DNA of 64,000 bases from the NCBI RefSeq assembly GCF_047324175.1, contig NZ_CP178732.1, positions 558,001 to 622,000 on the forward strand. Direction: 5' to 3'. This stretch comes from Acerihabitans sp015654925 (GTDB lineage: Bacteria; Pseudomonadota; Gammaproteobacteria; Enterobacterales; Enterobacteriaceae). Shown here piece by piece: positions 43,121 to 52,421 of the stretch. The notes under the pieces are model-generated. The model did no database searches and had not been told where the DNA came from. It saw only the letters and a program-made list of their open reading frames with translations. Both the position numbers and the translations under genes were made by a program. Each line of letters opens with the position of its first letter. Position 1 is the stretch's first letter.

Positions 43121-44053
43121 ATGGATACCACGCGTATGGATCTAAACCTGTTGATCACCCTCGACGCACTGCTTGCGGAACAGAATGTGACGAAGGCGGC
43201 GGCGCGACTTAATCTCAGCCAGCCGGCCGTAAGCGCGCAGCTGAACCGGCTGAGGGATGTATTTAATGACCCTTTGCTGGTTCCGGCGCGCCGGGGGATG
43301 ACGCCGACGGTGAAAGCGCTTGAATTGCTCGTTCCATTGCGCGAGTCTTTGGATCAACTGCGCCGCACGCTGCAATCCCACCAGGATTTTTATCCTGAAC
43401 ATGCCAAATTGACCGTCACCATAGCCTGCACCGACTACATACAGGCCGCCGTCGTCATGCCGCTGGTATTGGCCTTGCGACAGAGATCCCCTGGAGTCCG
43501 CGTTGCCGTTCATCATTATAATCCGGGTCAGTTGGAACAGCAGTTGGCCAGCGGCGAAGTTGATATAGCCATAGTCACACCGGGCTCTTATCACACACAT
43601 CTCAGAACGTCCCATTTATTTTATGAAACCTATGCGCTTATCGGGCGGCGCGATCACCCTTGTCTTAATGACCACCTGACGATGGAAGAGTTTGTCCGGC
43701 TAGAGCATGTGATTGTTTCGCCTTCCGGCGGCGGTTTTACGACGCCGATAGATGACGTTCTGGCGGCATTCGGATATCAGCGCCAGGTCGTTATGTCGGC
43801 GGCTTCATTCTTATTCGTACCCGAGATCGTCTTAATTAGCGATCTTGTAGCCCTGCTCCCACGGCGATTATTGCAAGGGCAAGCGGATCGACTCTCGGTG
43901 GTTGATGTGCCGTGGCTTGCCGAGCGATTTGACGTCAGCCTGGTTTGGCACGAACGCAGCCATGGGCATGCAGGGCATCGCTGGATTCGAGATTTGATTG
44001 TCGAATTAAGTACCCGCCAGGATTATTGCGGTAATGTCGAAAGTGATAAGTGA
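43121..44053 (+). CDS. LysR-family transcriptional regulator (NodD/PcaQ-like)
   Basis: This 310-residue LysR protein starts MDTTRMDLNLLITLDALLAE, the opening seen in the NodD-like branch, with helix-turn-helix NVTKAAARLNLSQPAVSAQL and DPLLVPARRGMTPT. The effector domain begins near residue 95. AAGGA precedes the ATG. It is divergent from the NmrA-like gene and is its likely regulator. The 190 bases after it contain no gene. Confidence 0.92.
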   Translation: MDTTRMDLNLLITLDALLAEQNVTKAAARLNLSQPAVSAQLNRLRDVFNDPLLVPARRGMTPTVKALELLVPLRESLDQLRRTLQSHQDFYPEHAKLTVTIACTDYIQAAVVMPLVLALRQRSPGVRVAVHHYNPGQLEQQLASGEVDIAIVTPGSYHTHLRTSHLFYETYALIGRRDHPCLNDHLTMEEFVRLEHVIVSPSGGGFTTPIDDVLAAFGYQRQVVMSAASFLFVPEIVLISDLVALLPRRLLQGQADRLSVVDVPWLAERFDVSLVWHERSHGHAGHRWIRDLIVELSTRQDYCGNVESDK

Positions 44054-44238
44054 TTATAGATAATAATATAAAAAACAAATGGTTAATTATTAATTCAATG
44101 CCTGGCGGACGTTTTGGTTTCATTGGTTCTTATGCGACAAGTATGCGCGCTTGCCCTTGTAACCGCGCCGGGGCGGATCGTTTCGACAAATGTCCTGGCA
44201 GTCGAATACCTTGCGGATGGCGGCGGTGAAAACAGAAA

Positions 44239-44664
44239 TCACCTGTGCTCGGTTTGCACAGTTTCGATAAGCTCGAATTCTTCTGCGACAAGCTCCATGT
44301 TTTCCGAGAAAGTGCCTTCGCGCTCAAAAAATTCCTTATGTTCCTGTCTCCAGTACCGCAGGCTGAGATCGCCTTCACCTTCTTTTCTTGCCAGTTCTTC
44401 TGTAACATCGTTGAAACGGATCAGGCGCATGGCGATAGTTCGTATGACACATATAGGGCGTTTTTCGCCGTCAAGGATGATGTTGTAACCGCCTATCGTG
44501 GGTGAATCTTCCTCTTTTTCAAAGGCGGCGAGAGAGCCACAGCCCGCAGTCTTCAACCCTCTTACCACCAGGCCTGCCAGTTCAGCTGACATTTGCGGAG
44601 AGTCCCCGAACGACCATGCAATGGCCCCAGGATATTTTGCTTTCAGTTGTTCTACCGTGACCAT
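44239..44664 (-). CDS. ASCH-domain protein
   Basis: This 141-residue protein has the ASCH fold: WSFGDSPQMSAELAGLVVRG followed by the GLKTAGCGSLAAFE strand and DGEKRPICVIRTIAMRLIRF. ASCH proteins bind RNA or modified nucleosides; homologues of this size (DUF437-like) include predicted nucleoside deaminase/amidase relatives, but the role here is not established. AAGGG precedes the ATG at 44664. It stands alone between LysR and MFS genes. Confidence 0.85.
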   Translation of the reverse strand: MVTVEQLKAKYPGAIAWSFGDSPQMSAELAGLVVRGLKTAGCGSLAAFEKEEDSPTIGGYNIILDGEKRPICVIRTIAMRLIRFNDVTEELARKEGEGDLSLRYWRQEHKEFFEREGTFSENMELVAEEFELIETVQTEHR

Positions 44665-44970
44665 CAATAACCCTTATTATTGCATTTAGCGTAACAAATG
44701 GATTAAGAGCCAAATCAGAATCCTGGGTCCGCTTTGGTACCGGTTCTGATAACACAATCCCCTTTAATCGTAATAAATACTAACGCATTCAGACACCGTT
44801 TTTTTCAATTGCTTCACTATGTGAAGCGATTTTCACAATGATTTTATGACTATCCTCACGCAACGCCGACGTGCGGTGGCTTCCCGTCCCCGCCAGCATA
44901 CACTGCTGGTTATTCGAACAATACGGTTGCTCAGGCCGCCAGGCATTCGACGCTTCGAACAGGAGATAAA
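44665..44970. other. Intergenic region upstream of the sugar-acid operon
   Basis: No gene is seen in about 305 bases. This stretch must hold the promoter of the operon that starts at 44971. AGGAG precedes that ATG. I could not identify a clear operator. Confidence 0.5.
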
Positions 44971-46293
44971 ATGACAAATTCCATCGCTCACCGGACGGCA
45001 GCGTACCCCGCTGAGTCAGTAAAAACCAAAAGACAGCGGACGTTTAAAATCATGATGTCGGCGGGCATCGGCCATTTTATCGAGTGGTTCGACTTTGGCC
45101 TTTATGGCACGCTCGCGGCCATCATCGGCAGCAACTTCTTTGCCAGTAGTGACCCGACGGTGGCGCTGCTGAAATCTTTCGCCGTGTTCGGTTCCGGTTT
45201 TTTGATGCGCCCGCTGGGCGGTTTTTTCTTTGGCTCAATGGGCGACCGGCTGGGACGTCGGAAAGTATTGGTGACAGTGATTGTCATCACGTCCTTTTCC
45301 ACCTTTGCGATGGGCATCCTTCCCACGTATTCGAACGCCGGGTTGCTCGCGCCCGTGCTGCTGGTATTAATCCGGTTGGTGCAGGGGTTCGCCGCGGGCG
45401 GCGAGAGTTCCGGCGTTATCACCTATCTTGCCGAAAGCGCGCAGCCCCATCGTCGGGCCAGCCTGACCTGCTGGAGCGAAAATTTCAGTTTTATGGCGTT
45501 TGTCTGCGGTTCCGGACTGGTGCTGGCCCTGACCCACCTGCTGGGCGAGCCGGCGATGAACGACTGGGGCTGGCGCATTCCTTTTCTCTTGGCCGCGCCG
45601 CTGGGGCTTGGCGGTCTCTATATGCGCCGCAATATGGAAGACTCCGCCGAATTCCATATGCTGCAAAAAGCCGGGAAATTGGAACATTCCCCGCTGCGTA
45701 CGACGCTTACCACTTCCACCCGCGCATTGCTGTTTTGCGTGGGCTTTGTCGTGGTCAAGGCGGTGAGCAGCTGGGTATTGCAATCTTTTATGCCCAGCTA
45801 TCTCTCGACGTATTTGCATTATTCCCATACCGATTCCTATCTGATCACCACATTGGGACTGCTAAGCGTCGCTGTCGTGATGCCGCTGGCGGGTTATCTC
45901 TCCGATCGGTGGGGACGCCGACCGCTTATGTTGATCGGGTGCGGCGGTTTTATTTTGCTGACATACCCGGCGATGATGGTGATGCAGCAAGGTTCGGTTG
46001 CCGTCTCCGTCGCCGCCATGAGCATGCTCGGCATGCTCGTGGCCCTGTTTAACGGCGGCTGCGGCGCGGCAATGGCGGAGCTTTTCCCTACCGCGCTGCG
46101 TTACGGCGGCATCGCCATAGCCTACAACATGACGGTGGCGGTCTTCGGCGGCGTGACGCCGCTTGTCTCGGCGAGCCTTATTTCCGCCACCGGCAACCCT
46201 TTGTCGCCTGCTTTTTACGTAATGCTGACCGCGCTTATCTCCTTCGTCGCCGTGTGGCTCGCCAAAGAGACCGCAGGCAAAAAACTTGATTAA
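44971..46293 (+). CDS. MHS-family MFS transporter
   Basis: This 440-residue, 12-helix major facilitator of the metabolite:H+ symporter branch (KgtP/ProP/ShiA-like) has the signature GIGHFIEWFDFGLYGTLAAI near residue 30, MGDRLGRRKVLV between helices 2 and 3, and GYLSDRWGRRPLMLIG between helices 8 and 9. These proteins take up organic acids or osmolytes with protons. It heads the operon with the dehydratase and aldolase genes, so a sugar acid or aldarate is its likely substrate. AGGAG precedes the ATG. Confidence 0.93.
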   Translation: MTNSIAHRTAAYPAESVKTKRQRTFKIMMSAGIGHFIEWFDFGLYGTLAAIIGSNFFASSDPTVALLKSFAVFGSGFLMRPLGGFFFGSMGDRLGRRKVLVTVIVITSFSTFAMGILPTYSNAGLLAPVLLVLIRLVQGFAAGGESSGVITYLAESAQPHRRASLTCWSENFSFMAFVCGSGLVLALTHLLGEPAMNDWGWRIPFLLAAPLGLGGLYMRRNMEDSAEFHMLQKAGKLEHSPLRTTLTTSTRALLFCVGFVVVKAVSSWVLQSFMPSYLSTYLHYSHTDSYLITTLGLLSVAVVMPLAGYLSDRWGRRPLMLIGCGGFILLTYPAMMVMQQGSVAVSVAAMSMLGMLVALFNGGCGAAMAELFPTALRYGGIAIAYNMTVAVFGGVTPLVSASLISATGNPLSPAFYVMLTALISFVAVWLAKETAGKKLD

Positions 46294-46313
46294 CCCGCAA
46301 AACCGGAGTGGCT

Positions 46314-47477
46314 ATGAAGATCGTCGACGTACAGTGTTTCCCGTTAAAAATCAAACCGAAAGAGATTTATCTCGGCGGAGATCCGGATGAAGGCGCCGGG
46401 GATTACTACTATCGTCCCGAATACCGCTGCGTCTATTCGCGCAAAATGGAAACCTGCCTGGTGAAGATAACCTGCGATGATGGCCATGCGGGGTGGGGTG
46501 AAGCGCTGGCCCCGGTCGTGCCACAGGTGGCCGCGCAGTTGATAACGCACCTTTTCAAACCGCTCCTGCTGGGAGCCAGTCCGTTTAGCAGCAATGTCCT
46601 GAACGCGCAGATGTACAACTCCATGCGCGACCGTGGGCATACCGCCGGCTACCACCTTGATGCGCTGGCGGCGGTGGATATCGCGCTGTGGGATCTCAAA
46701 GGGCATATTCTGGGGCTGCCTCTCCACCAGTTGCTGGGAGGCAGCTTTCGCGAGCGTGTTCCCTGCTATGTTTCCGGTCTGCCGCGCCCCACCATTGAAG
46801 CCCGTTGCGAGCTGGCCCGGGAATGGCAGGCGAAAAACTTTAATGCCGTAAAACTGGCGCTTGGCTACGGGGTCGCCGAGGATCTGGATAATGTATGCGC
46901 CGTCCGGGAGGCGCTCGGTCCGCAGGCAACCATTTTTATTGACGCGCACTGGAACTACAGCGTTCACGAGGCGGCAAGGCTGGCGGAAGGACTCAAGGCC
47001 TGTGACGTCCGTTTTCTTGAAGCGCCACTGCTGCCGGAGGACGTCGCGGGCCATCGGGAGTTGCGCCAGAAAAGCGTGGTGCCGGTGGCGCTTGGCGAAA
47101 CGGAACGTACCCGCTATCAGTTCCGTCCCTATATCGAGCAGCGCGCCGTCGACATTCTGCAACCGGATGTCGGGCGCACCGGCATTACCGAACTGATGCG
47201 CATCGCCTCCCTTGCCGAAACCTGGAACCTGCTGGTGGCGCCGCATCTGAGCGTCGGCCTGGGGCCTTGTATCGCCGCCTCCATCCACGTGGCGGCCGCG
47301 CTGCCCAACTTCTTTATGCTTGAGTTCCAGCCGCCGGTGTTTGACGTGGCCAATAGCTTGCTGCGTCAACCGCTGGTTTGCGCGGCCGGCCATTATGCGC
47401 TTCCCTCGGCGCCGGGCCTGGGTATTGAAATTAATGAAGAAAGCGTACGTGAAAATTACTGGAGCGACGCATGTTAA
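46314..47477 (+). CDS. Enolase-superfamily sugar-acid dehydratase
   Basis: This 387-residue protein of the mandelate racemase/muconate lactonising enzyme family has an N-terminal capping domain (about 1-125) and a TIM barrel. Likely catalytic and metal residues are Lys in FNAVKLALGYG, Asp in IFIDAHWNY, Glu in FLEAPLLPED, Glu in ALGETERT and His in LVAPHLSVGLG. It resembles DgoD and related aldonate/aldarate dehydratases. The preferred start is ATG 46314 after CCGGAG. It overlaps the DapA-type gene by 7 bp. Confidence 0.92.
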   Translation: MKIVDVQCFPLKIKPKEIYLGGDPDEGAGDYYYRPEYRCVYSRKMETCLVKITCDDGHAGWGEALAPVVPQVAAQLITHLFKPLLLGASPFSSNVLNAQMYNSMRDRGHTAGYHLDALAAVDIALWDLKGHILGLPLHQLLGGSFRERVPCYVSGLPRPTIEARCELAREWQAKNFNAVKLALGYGVAEDLDNVCAVREALGPQATIFIDAHWNYSVHEAARLAEGLKACDVRFLEAPLLPEDVAGHRELRQKSVVPVALGETERTRYQFRPYIEQRAVDILQPDVGRTGITELMRIASLAETWNLLVAPHLSVGLGPCIAASIHVAAALPNFFMLEFQPPVFDVANSLLRQPLVCAAGHYALPSAPGLGIEINEESVRENYWSDAC

Positions 47478-48367
47478 AAGGTAATGTTCCTATCCTGGCA
47501 ACCGCTTTTGATAACCAGGGAGCAGTCGATCTTCCCGCCATCGGTAAACTTGTGCGGTTTTTACTTGAACAGGGTATCGACGGCCTGGCGCTATTTGGTA
47601 ATGCCTCGGAAGGCTATGCGCTGACTGGTCAAGAAAAAGAAGCGGTTTTCAATAGCGTAAAGGCCCTCACCGGCGATCTGCCGTTGGTCGTAGCCACCGG
47701 CGGCGCGGCGGCGCCGGTGGCAATAGAGGAGATTAAACGCGTTGAGCGGTGGGGCGCGAATGTGGCGATGATCAATCCGCCCTCGGTGGTAAAACCCGGG
47801 CCGGAAGCGATCTACCGCTTCTACCGCGACATCTGTCGACAGTGCGATATCGAGATTATGATTCAGGACGCGCCGCAGATGACCGGCGTCAACTTTCCGG
47901 TTCCTATACTGGTACGGTTGTGTGAGGATTTCCCGCAAATTCGCTACATCAAAGTAGAGCAGCCGCCCACCACGCTGAAAATCAGCCAGCTTAAAGCTGC
48001 GCTGGGGGACAGGGTCGGGCTTTTCGGCGGACTCAATGCCGGTTTTTTATATGAGGAACTCGCGCGGGGCGTGGTCGGCACCATGCCCGCCTGTGAATTT
48101 CCCGACGTGATAAATGCTATTTTGCAGGCCTGGGAACATGACAAGGAGGCGGCGCGAGCGCTGTTTTACCGCTATTTACCCTTCCTGCGCTACGGCGTTC
48201 AACCAGGATTGGGCGTAGCGGTTCATAAAGAGATATTGCACCGTTCCGGGTTATTTGCCACCGCTGGCGTGCGCGAACCGGCAAAAGGGCTCGATGAGAC
48301 GACGCGCCTGGAGCTTCAGGAGATAACCGACCATCTGCCGCTGGCGATTTTGGAACGGGCGCAATGA
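47471..48367 (+). CDS. DapA-family aldolase/dehydratase
   Basis: This 298-residue TIM-barrel belongs to the dihydrodipicolinate synthase/N-acetylneuraminate lyase superfamily. It has GLALFGNASEGYALTGQEKE near residue 36, catalytic Tyr in the later loop, and the Schiff-base Lys in IRYIKVEQPPTTLKISQLK. In this operon it probably cleaves or dehydrates the 2-keto-3-deoxy sugar acid made by the dehydratase. GGAG precedes the ATG, and the downstream dgoK start overlaps its stop by 4 bp. Confidence 0.92.
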   Translation: MLKGNVPILATAFDNQGAVDLPAIGKLVRFLLEQGIDGLALFGNASEGYALTGQEKEAVFNSVKALTGDLPLVVATGGAAAPVAIEEIKRVERWGANVAMINPPSVVKPGPEAIYRFYRDICRQCDIEIMIQDAPQMTGVNFPVPILVRLCEDFPQIRYIKVEQPPTTLKISQLKAALGDRVGLFGGLNAGFLYEELARGVVGTMPACEFPDVINAILQAWEHDKEAARALFYRYLPFLRYGVQPGLGVAVHKEILHRSGLFATAGVREPAKGLDETTRLELQEITDHLPLAILERAQ

Positions 48368-48951
48368 ACTACATCTCCGTCGATTGGGGAACCAGTAATT
48401 TTCGCGCCATGCGCGTCAAACAGGGCAGGGTGGTCCGCACCGTGCAATCTGAAAAAGGCGTCGCCCGCTGTCCGCGCGAGCAGCTTGGCGCGGTGCTGCG
48501 CGAGGAGTTAATGCGGCTGGGCGATGACTATAACGAGCAATTGCCGGTGATCCTGTGCGGCATGATTGGCAGCAATATCGGCATAGTCGATGCCGGTTAT
48601 CTCACGCTTCCGGTCAGCTTTCACGATCTGGTAGCCCGTGGAATACCGCTTGAAAATGTCCTGCCCAATCCCGTTACCGTGCGCCCGGGCATCTGCAGCC
48701 GGGAGGAGCACGAAATCTGCCGCGGCGAAGAGATGCAATTGGCGGGCGCCTTAACGATCGGCGAAGCGCGGGTATTTGCCGCCGTGGGCACCCACAGCAA
48801 TCCCGTGCCATACCGTTTTGCGCGGTGGGCGGCATTGATGGGAATAATATGGCGGACTATCTGCATTATTACGATAGCGTGGGTATCGGATCGGCGCTTT
48901 ACCGGCCCGGCCAGCCGCCATTCCTTACCCGCCGGCGCGCTGTGGCGCTGA
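48364..48951 (+). pseudogene. dgoK: 2-dehydro-3-deoxygalactonokinase, N-terminal half, truncated
   Basis: The first 145 residues follow 2-dehydro-3-deoxygalactonokinase DgoK: MNYISVDWGTSNFRAMRVKQ, VILCGMIGSNIGIVDAGYL, and ICRGEEMQLAGALTIGEARV then AAVGTHSN. The rest of the 195-residue frame (residues after NPVPYRF) does not belong to DgoK. It is instead the wrong-frame reading of a dgoA tail (next entry). Full DgoK has about 290 residues, so the second half, including the ATPase-fold C-terminal lobe, is missing. Kinase activity is unlikely. Confidence 0.82.
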
Positions 48952-48959
48952 TGGGATGA
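48800..48959 (+). pseudogene. dgoA: 2-dehydro-3-deoxy-6-phosphogalactonate aldolase, C-terminal remnant
   Basis: Reading one frame away from dgoK, from about 48800 to the stop at 48957-48959, gives IPFCAVGGIDGNNMADYLHY followed by SVGIGSALYRPGQPP. These resemble the C-terminal VGGI...NMxxY and GxGSxLYRPG blocks of DgoA. In enterobacteria dgoK is immediately followed by dgoA, so a deletion of about 1 kb (rest of dgoK and most of dgoA) with a frame change would give exactly this arrangement. The junction lies near 48795-48812. Confidence 0.78.
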
Positions 48960-49000
48960 TATTCGGTCTTCCCCGCACCGAAACCTCAAACCGGCGGCGC

Positions 49001-49678
49001 TTAGCCGCCGCTGATTTTCTGCGCCGCCGAAACCAGGAATTTTTTCAGCGTTTCCAGTTCCAGCCGTTCGCCGCTCAGGTTTGACAGCGCTATCGCCGCC
49101 CGCATTCCCGGAATGGTGCAGGCCATACGGTACTCCTCCGGCGGATAGCGCTTCACAAGCACCTGATGGCGCCGGGCGCTGTCGATATCTTCTTTTATCA
49201 GATGGAAGTCATGTATGCCAATCAGGCTGACTATCTCTTCATCGCTGCGTCCGGCAAGAAGTTTAATGCCGATAATCGAATCGGTAACCGGGAACGAATC
49301 ATAGTTCCCTATCGCCCGGGCCACGCTTTTTCCCTGCCGGGTATGGATCAGATAGACTACATCCCTCCCGCTTAGCACGCCGATCACAATGGAAACCGGC
49401 TTGTTGCCCACTTCCTCAAGTATCTCGAGCACGGCTTTGTAAAAGGTGGAATTATGAATGGCGTGGGCTGAAAAACGGTGTACTCCAAGGCCGAGTGAGT
49501 ACTTCCGCTTTTCATTGCGATGTACCATCTCCAGCGCCAGAAGCGTTTGCATAATGCGGGTGACTTTTGCCGAATCCAGCGATAATTGGCGGCCAATCTC
49601 ACGGATACCCGTGGGTTCACTCACGGTGGCCAGCAGGTTCATGCAGCGAAACGCATCATATACCGAATGTAGTAGCAT
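49001..49678 (-). CDS. IclR-family transcriptional regulator
   Basis: This 225-residue regulator has an IclR winged helix at about residues 3-60 (GIREIGRQLSLDSAKVTRIM) and an effector domain with GKPVSIVIGVLSGRDVVYLI-type strands and GNYDSFPVTDSIIGIKLLAG. It is slightly shorter than the usual 250-270. It is convergent with the sugar-acid operon and is the best candidate regulator of that operon. Confidence 0.88.
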   Translation of the reverse strand: MLLHSVYDAFRCMNLLATVSEPTGIREIGRQLSLDSAKVTRIMQTLLALEMVHRNEKRKYSLGLGVHRFSAHAIHNSTFYKAVLEILEEVGNKPVSIVIGVLSGRDVVYLIHTRQGKSVARAIGNYDSFPVTDSIIGIKLLAGRSDEEIVSLIGIHDFHLIKEDIDSARRHQVLVKRYPPEEYRMACTIPGMRAAIALSNLSGERLELETLKKFLVSAAQKISGG

Positions 49679-49899
49679 TTGACTCCCCGTCCGGGTACAC
49701 CCATGTGGTTCAGGAATACGATGAGCAACGGCACCCGTATCGGGTTCAGCCCCTCCATCGTGCGGATTTTTCGCTTTAAAGGGTTTGATGAATATAACGT
49801 CCAGCCGGCTTTGTGTTTGAAGACGGGATGGTTAGTATGGGGCATGAGAGTTAGCTATCATAATGCGCGCAACTATCGCGCTACAAGAGGGGCGGAACA

Positions 49900-50511
49900 A
49901 TGCTGCTGTATCAATTTCGGATGGGCACCAACCCGCGGCGCGTCATCATCTATCTCGCGGAGAAAGGGATCGCCATCCCACGCTACGAACTCGATTACGC
50001 GAACGGCGAACATCGCTCCGTGCGTTACCTGAGCATCAATCCTTCGGGCCGGGCCCCGACCCTGGTGACCGATGCCGGCATGGCAATTACCGATTCGGCC
50101 GCAATCATCGAGTACCTGGAGGAATGCCATCCGGACCGGCCGATGATAGGCTCCGACCCTCTCGCACGGGCACGCGTGCGCTCGCTTGAACGGCTTGGCA
50201 GCGATCTGGTCGCTCGCGGCCAGTTGTGGCTCTGGAACCAGACCGGCGCATTTCCGGCCAAGGAGCCGGCTCCGTCGAAGGGGACGGCAGATCGTATCTC
50301 TGGCTATGTGTCGGAACTTCTCGATATCCTGGAGACGGAGATTGGCGAGAACGAGTTCCTGGCCGGTGATGGGCCGACGATTGCCGACTTCACCGTCTTC
50401 CCGATTTTTCAAACGGCGCGCGAAAGGTTCAACCTTCCCTTCGCCGAGGATCATCTGCGCCTGGACGCTTGGTACAAGCGCTTCCGTTTACGTCCGAGTG
50501 CGGACTACTAG
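49900..50511 (+). CDS. Glutathione S-transferase family protein
   Basis: This 203-residue GST has the thioredoxin fold at about residues 1-78 (QFRMGTNPRRVIIYLAEKGI, cis-Pro in NPSGRAPTLV, then ITDSAAIIEYLEECHPDRP) and a helical C-terminal domain with DGPTIADFTVFPIFQTARER. GGGGCGGA precedes the ATG. The high GC and codon use match the next genes and differ from the operon to the left. It faces the convergent LysR gene at 50532. Confidence 0.92.
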   Translation: MLLYQFRMGTNPRRVIIYLAEKGIAIPRYELDYANGEHRSVRYLSINPSGRAPTLVTDAGMAITDSAAIIEYLEECHPDRPMIGSDPLARARVRSLERLGSDLVARGQLWLWNQTGAFPAKEPAPSKGTADRISGYVSELLDILETEIGENEFLAGDGPTIADFTVFPIFQTARERFNLPFAEDHLRLDAWYKRFRLRPSADY

Positions 50512-50531
50512 GGCAGCTGACGAAAGCCGGT

Positions 50532-51416
50532 TTACCGCATCGGAATGGTGAACGATCCGTTCGGGTACTGGCTACACATGAACTCCACGAAGGCCCGGAC
50601 CTTGGGGCTCTGCAAGCGCCGGGTCGTGTGCAGGACCCAAAGCTCGACTTCGCCGCCGGCCATGCCCCATGACACCAGTTCGCCTTTTTCCAGCAGACTT
50701 CCGATGAGGGACTTCGGCAGCATCGCCGCCCCCGCGCCGGCGGCGGCGGCATCCCGGACCGTCAGGAGCGAGGACAACCGTAACACGGGCTGCGGTTCAA
50801 TGGCGAGCTGGCCATCGCGGACGGACCAGATCTCTCCGTCGCGATAGGTGGGCATGACGACGGCCGGAACCCGGAACGGCTGGTCGCGGCGCCCCTTCGG
50901 CATCTGAACGGATGGGGCGGCGGCCAGAACCAGCCGGTCCCTGGCGAAGCACCTGCCCACCAGTACGCTGTCCTTGTGCGGATTGATGCGGATGGCGACA
51001 TCGAAATGCTCGTCGACGAGATTGGCGAGACGATCCTCGGCCACGGCTTCGATCCGCACCTCGGGATGGATCGCCTGGAATGCGGCGGCCAGCCGCCCCA
51101 ACGCCACTTGCGAGAACAGCAGGGGCGCGGCGATGCGCAGGCGGCCTCGCGGGGTCGCAAGCCCATCCCGCGCCGCCGCCACCGCTTCGTCAACCTCGCG
51201 CATCGGCCCTTCGGTTCGGGCCAGCAGCAATTGGCCGGCTTCGGTCAGTTCCAGGCTGCGGCTGCCTCGCTCAAGGAGCCGGATGCCCAGGGCCTCTTCG
51301 AGATCGGCGACGCGGCGCGACAGGGTCGCCTTGGACCGGCCGCTGGCGCGGCTGGCTCTGCCAAAGCCGCCGTGAGCGGCCACCAGTTGGAAGTCCTCTA
51401 GGGCATTGAGATCCAT
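50532..51416 (-). CDS. LysR-family transcriptional regulator
   Basis: This 294-residue LysR protein has helix-turn-helix FGRASRASGRSKATLSRRVA and LLERGSRSLELTEAGQLLLA, and an effector domain with DRLANLVDEHFDVAIRINPH. It is divergent from the NmrA-like gene at 51526 over about 110 bp. That gene is its likely target, and the reductase at 52422 may be in the same transcript. Confidence 0.93.
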   Translation of the reverse strand: MDLNALEDFQLVAAHGGFGRASRASGRSKATLSRRVADLEEALGIRLLERGSRSLELTEAGQLLLARTEGPMREVDEAVAAARDGLATPRGRLRIAAPLLFSQVALGRLAAAFQAIHPEVRIEAVAEDRLANLVDEHFDVAIRINPHKDSVLVGRCFARDRLVLAAAPSVQMPKGRRDQPFRVPAVVMPTYRDGEIWSVRDGQLAIEPQPVLRLSSLLTVRDAAAAGAGAAMLPKSLIGSLLEKGELVSWGMAGGEVELWVLHTTRRLQSPKVRAFVEFMCSQYPNGSFTIPMR

Positions 51417-51525
51417 TTCGTCTCATATTCGGTACAAGGTGTCTATATTTTAGCGTCTTTGTTTTGAATATGAAACCATCTACAGTGTGATCACACGCAA
51501 AACAACCCCCTAAGGAATCATCGTC

Positions 51526-52392
51526 ATGACCATTCTCGTAACCGGCGCAACCGGCACCGTCGGCCGCCAAGTCGTCGAACAACTCGTCAAGCGCGGCGCC
51601 GGTGTCCGCGCGCTCGTCCGCGATCCCTCGAAGGCCGGCTTCCCGGCTGGTGTCGATGTCGTCCAGGGCGACCTGCTCGACGTCGACGCGCTGCGCGGCG
51701 CCTTCTCCGGCGTTTCGACGCTGTTCCTGCTCAACGCGGTGGCGGCCGACGAATACACCCAGGCGTTGATCTCGCTCAACGTCGCCCGCGAGGCCGGCAT
51801 CGAACGAATCGTCTATCTGTCGGTGATCCACAGCGACCGCTACGTGAACGTGCCGCACTTCGCGGGCAAGTACGGCGTCGAGCGCATGATCGGGCAGATG
51901 GGCCTCAACGCCACGATCCTGCGTCCTGCCTATTTCATCGACAACGATCTTACGATCAAGGACGTGGTGACCGGCTACGGCATCTATCCGATGCCGATCG
52001 GCGGCAAGGGCCTGGCGATGGTCGATACGCGCGACGTGGGCGAGGTCGCGGCCATCGAACTCCTGCGCCGCGAGCAGTCGGCGGTGCCGCTTCCACTTGA
52101 GCGCATCAACCTGGTCGGCCCCGATACGCTGACCGGCCCGCAGGTCGCCGCGATCTGGACCGACGTGCTGGGCCGCCCGATCGCCTATCCGGGCGAGGAC
52201 ACCGCCGCATTCGAGCAGAACCTGCGGCAGTACATGCCGAGTTGGATGGCCTTCGACATGCGCTTAATGAGCGAGCGTTTCCTCACCGAGGGAATGGTCC
52301 CCGACGCCGGCGACGTCGAGCGGCTGACCGCGCTCCTGGGCCGCCCCCTACACTCCTACCGCGAATTCGCCACCCGGATCGCGGCCTTTTGA
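51526..52392 (+). CDS. NmrA-like NAD(P)H-binding reductase
   Basis: This 288-residue atypical SDR starts ILVTGATGTVGRQVVEQLVK and contains VYLSVIHSDRYVNVPHFAGK and LNATILRPAYFIDND, as in the NmrA/QorB-like (quinone oxidoreductase 2) branch. AAGGAATC precedes the ATG. It is followed within 30 bp by another NAD(P)-binding gene and is divergent from the LysR gene. The GC-rich, C/G-ending codons are unlike the neighbouring core genes. Confidence 0.93.
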   Translation: MTILVTGATGTVGRQVVEQLVKRGAGVRALVRDPSKAGFPAGVDVVQGDLLDVDALRGAFSGVSTLFLLNAVAADEYTQALISLNVAREAGIERIVYLSVIHSDRYVNVPHFAGKYGVERMIGQMGLNATILRPAYFIDNDLTIKDVVTGYGIYPMPIGGKGLAMVDTRDVGEVAAIELLRREQSAVPLPLERINLVGPDTLTGPQVAAIWTDVLGRPIAYPGEDTAAFEQNLRQYMPSWMAFDMRLMSERFLTEGMVPDAGDVERLTALLGRPLHSYREFATRIAAF

Positions 52393-52421
52393 GAGGCGCC
52401 CCGCCTCCCGAGGAAGCCAGC

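Noticed and set aside
46344..47393. Long minus-strand frame (349 codons) antisense to the enolase-superfamily gene
   Set aside because: It is a GC-driven shadow of the clear plus-strand enzyme, with no ribosome binding site and a low-complexity Arg/Gln/His-rich translation.
52242..52421. Longer start for the second NAD(P)-binding gene
   Set aside because: It overlaps the upstream gene in another frame; AGGAAG and the standard N-terminus support the ATG at 52422.
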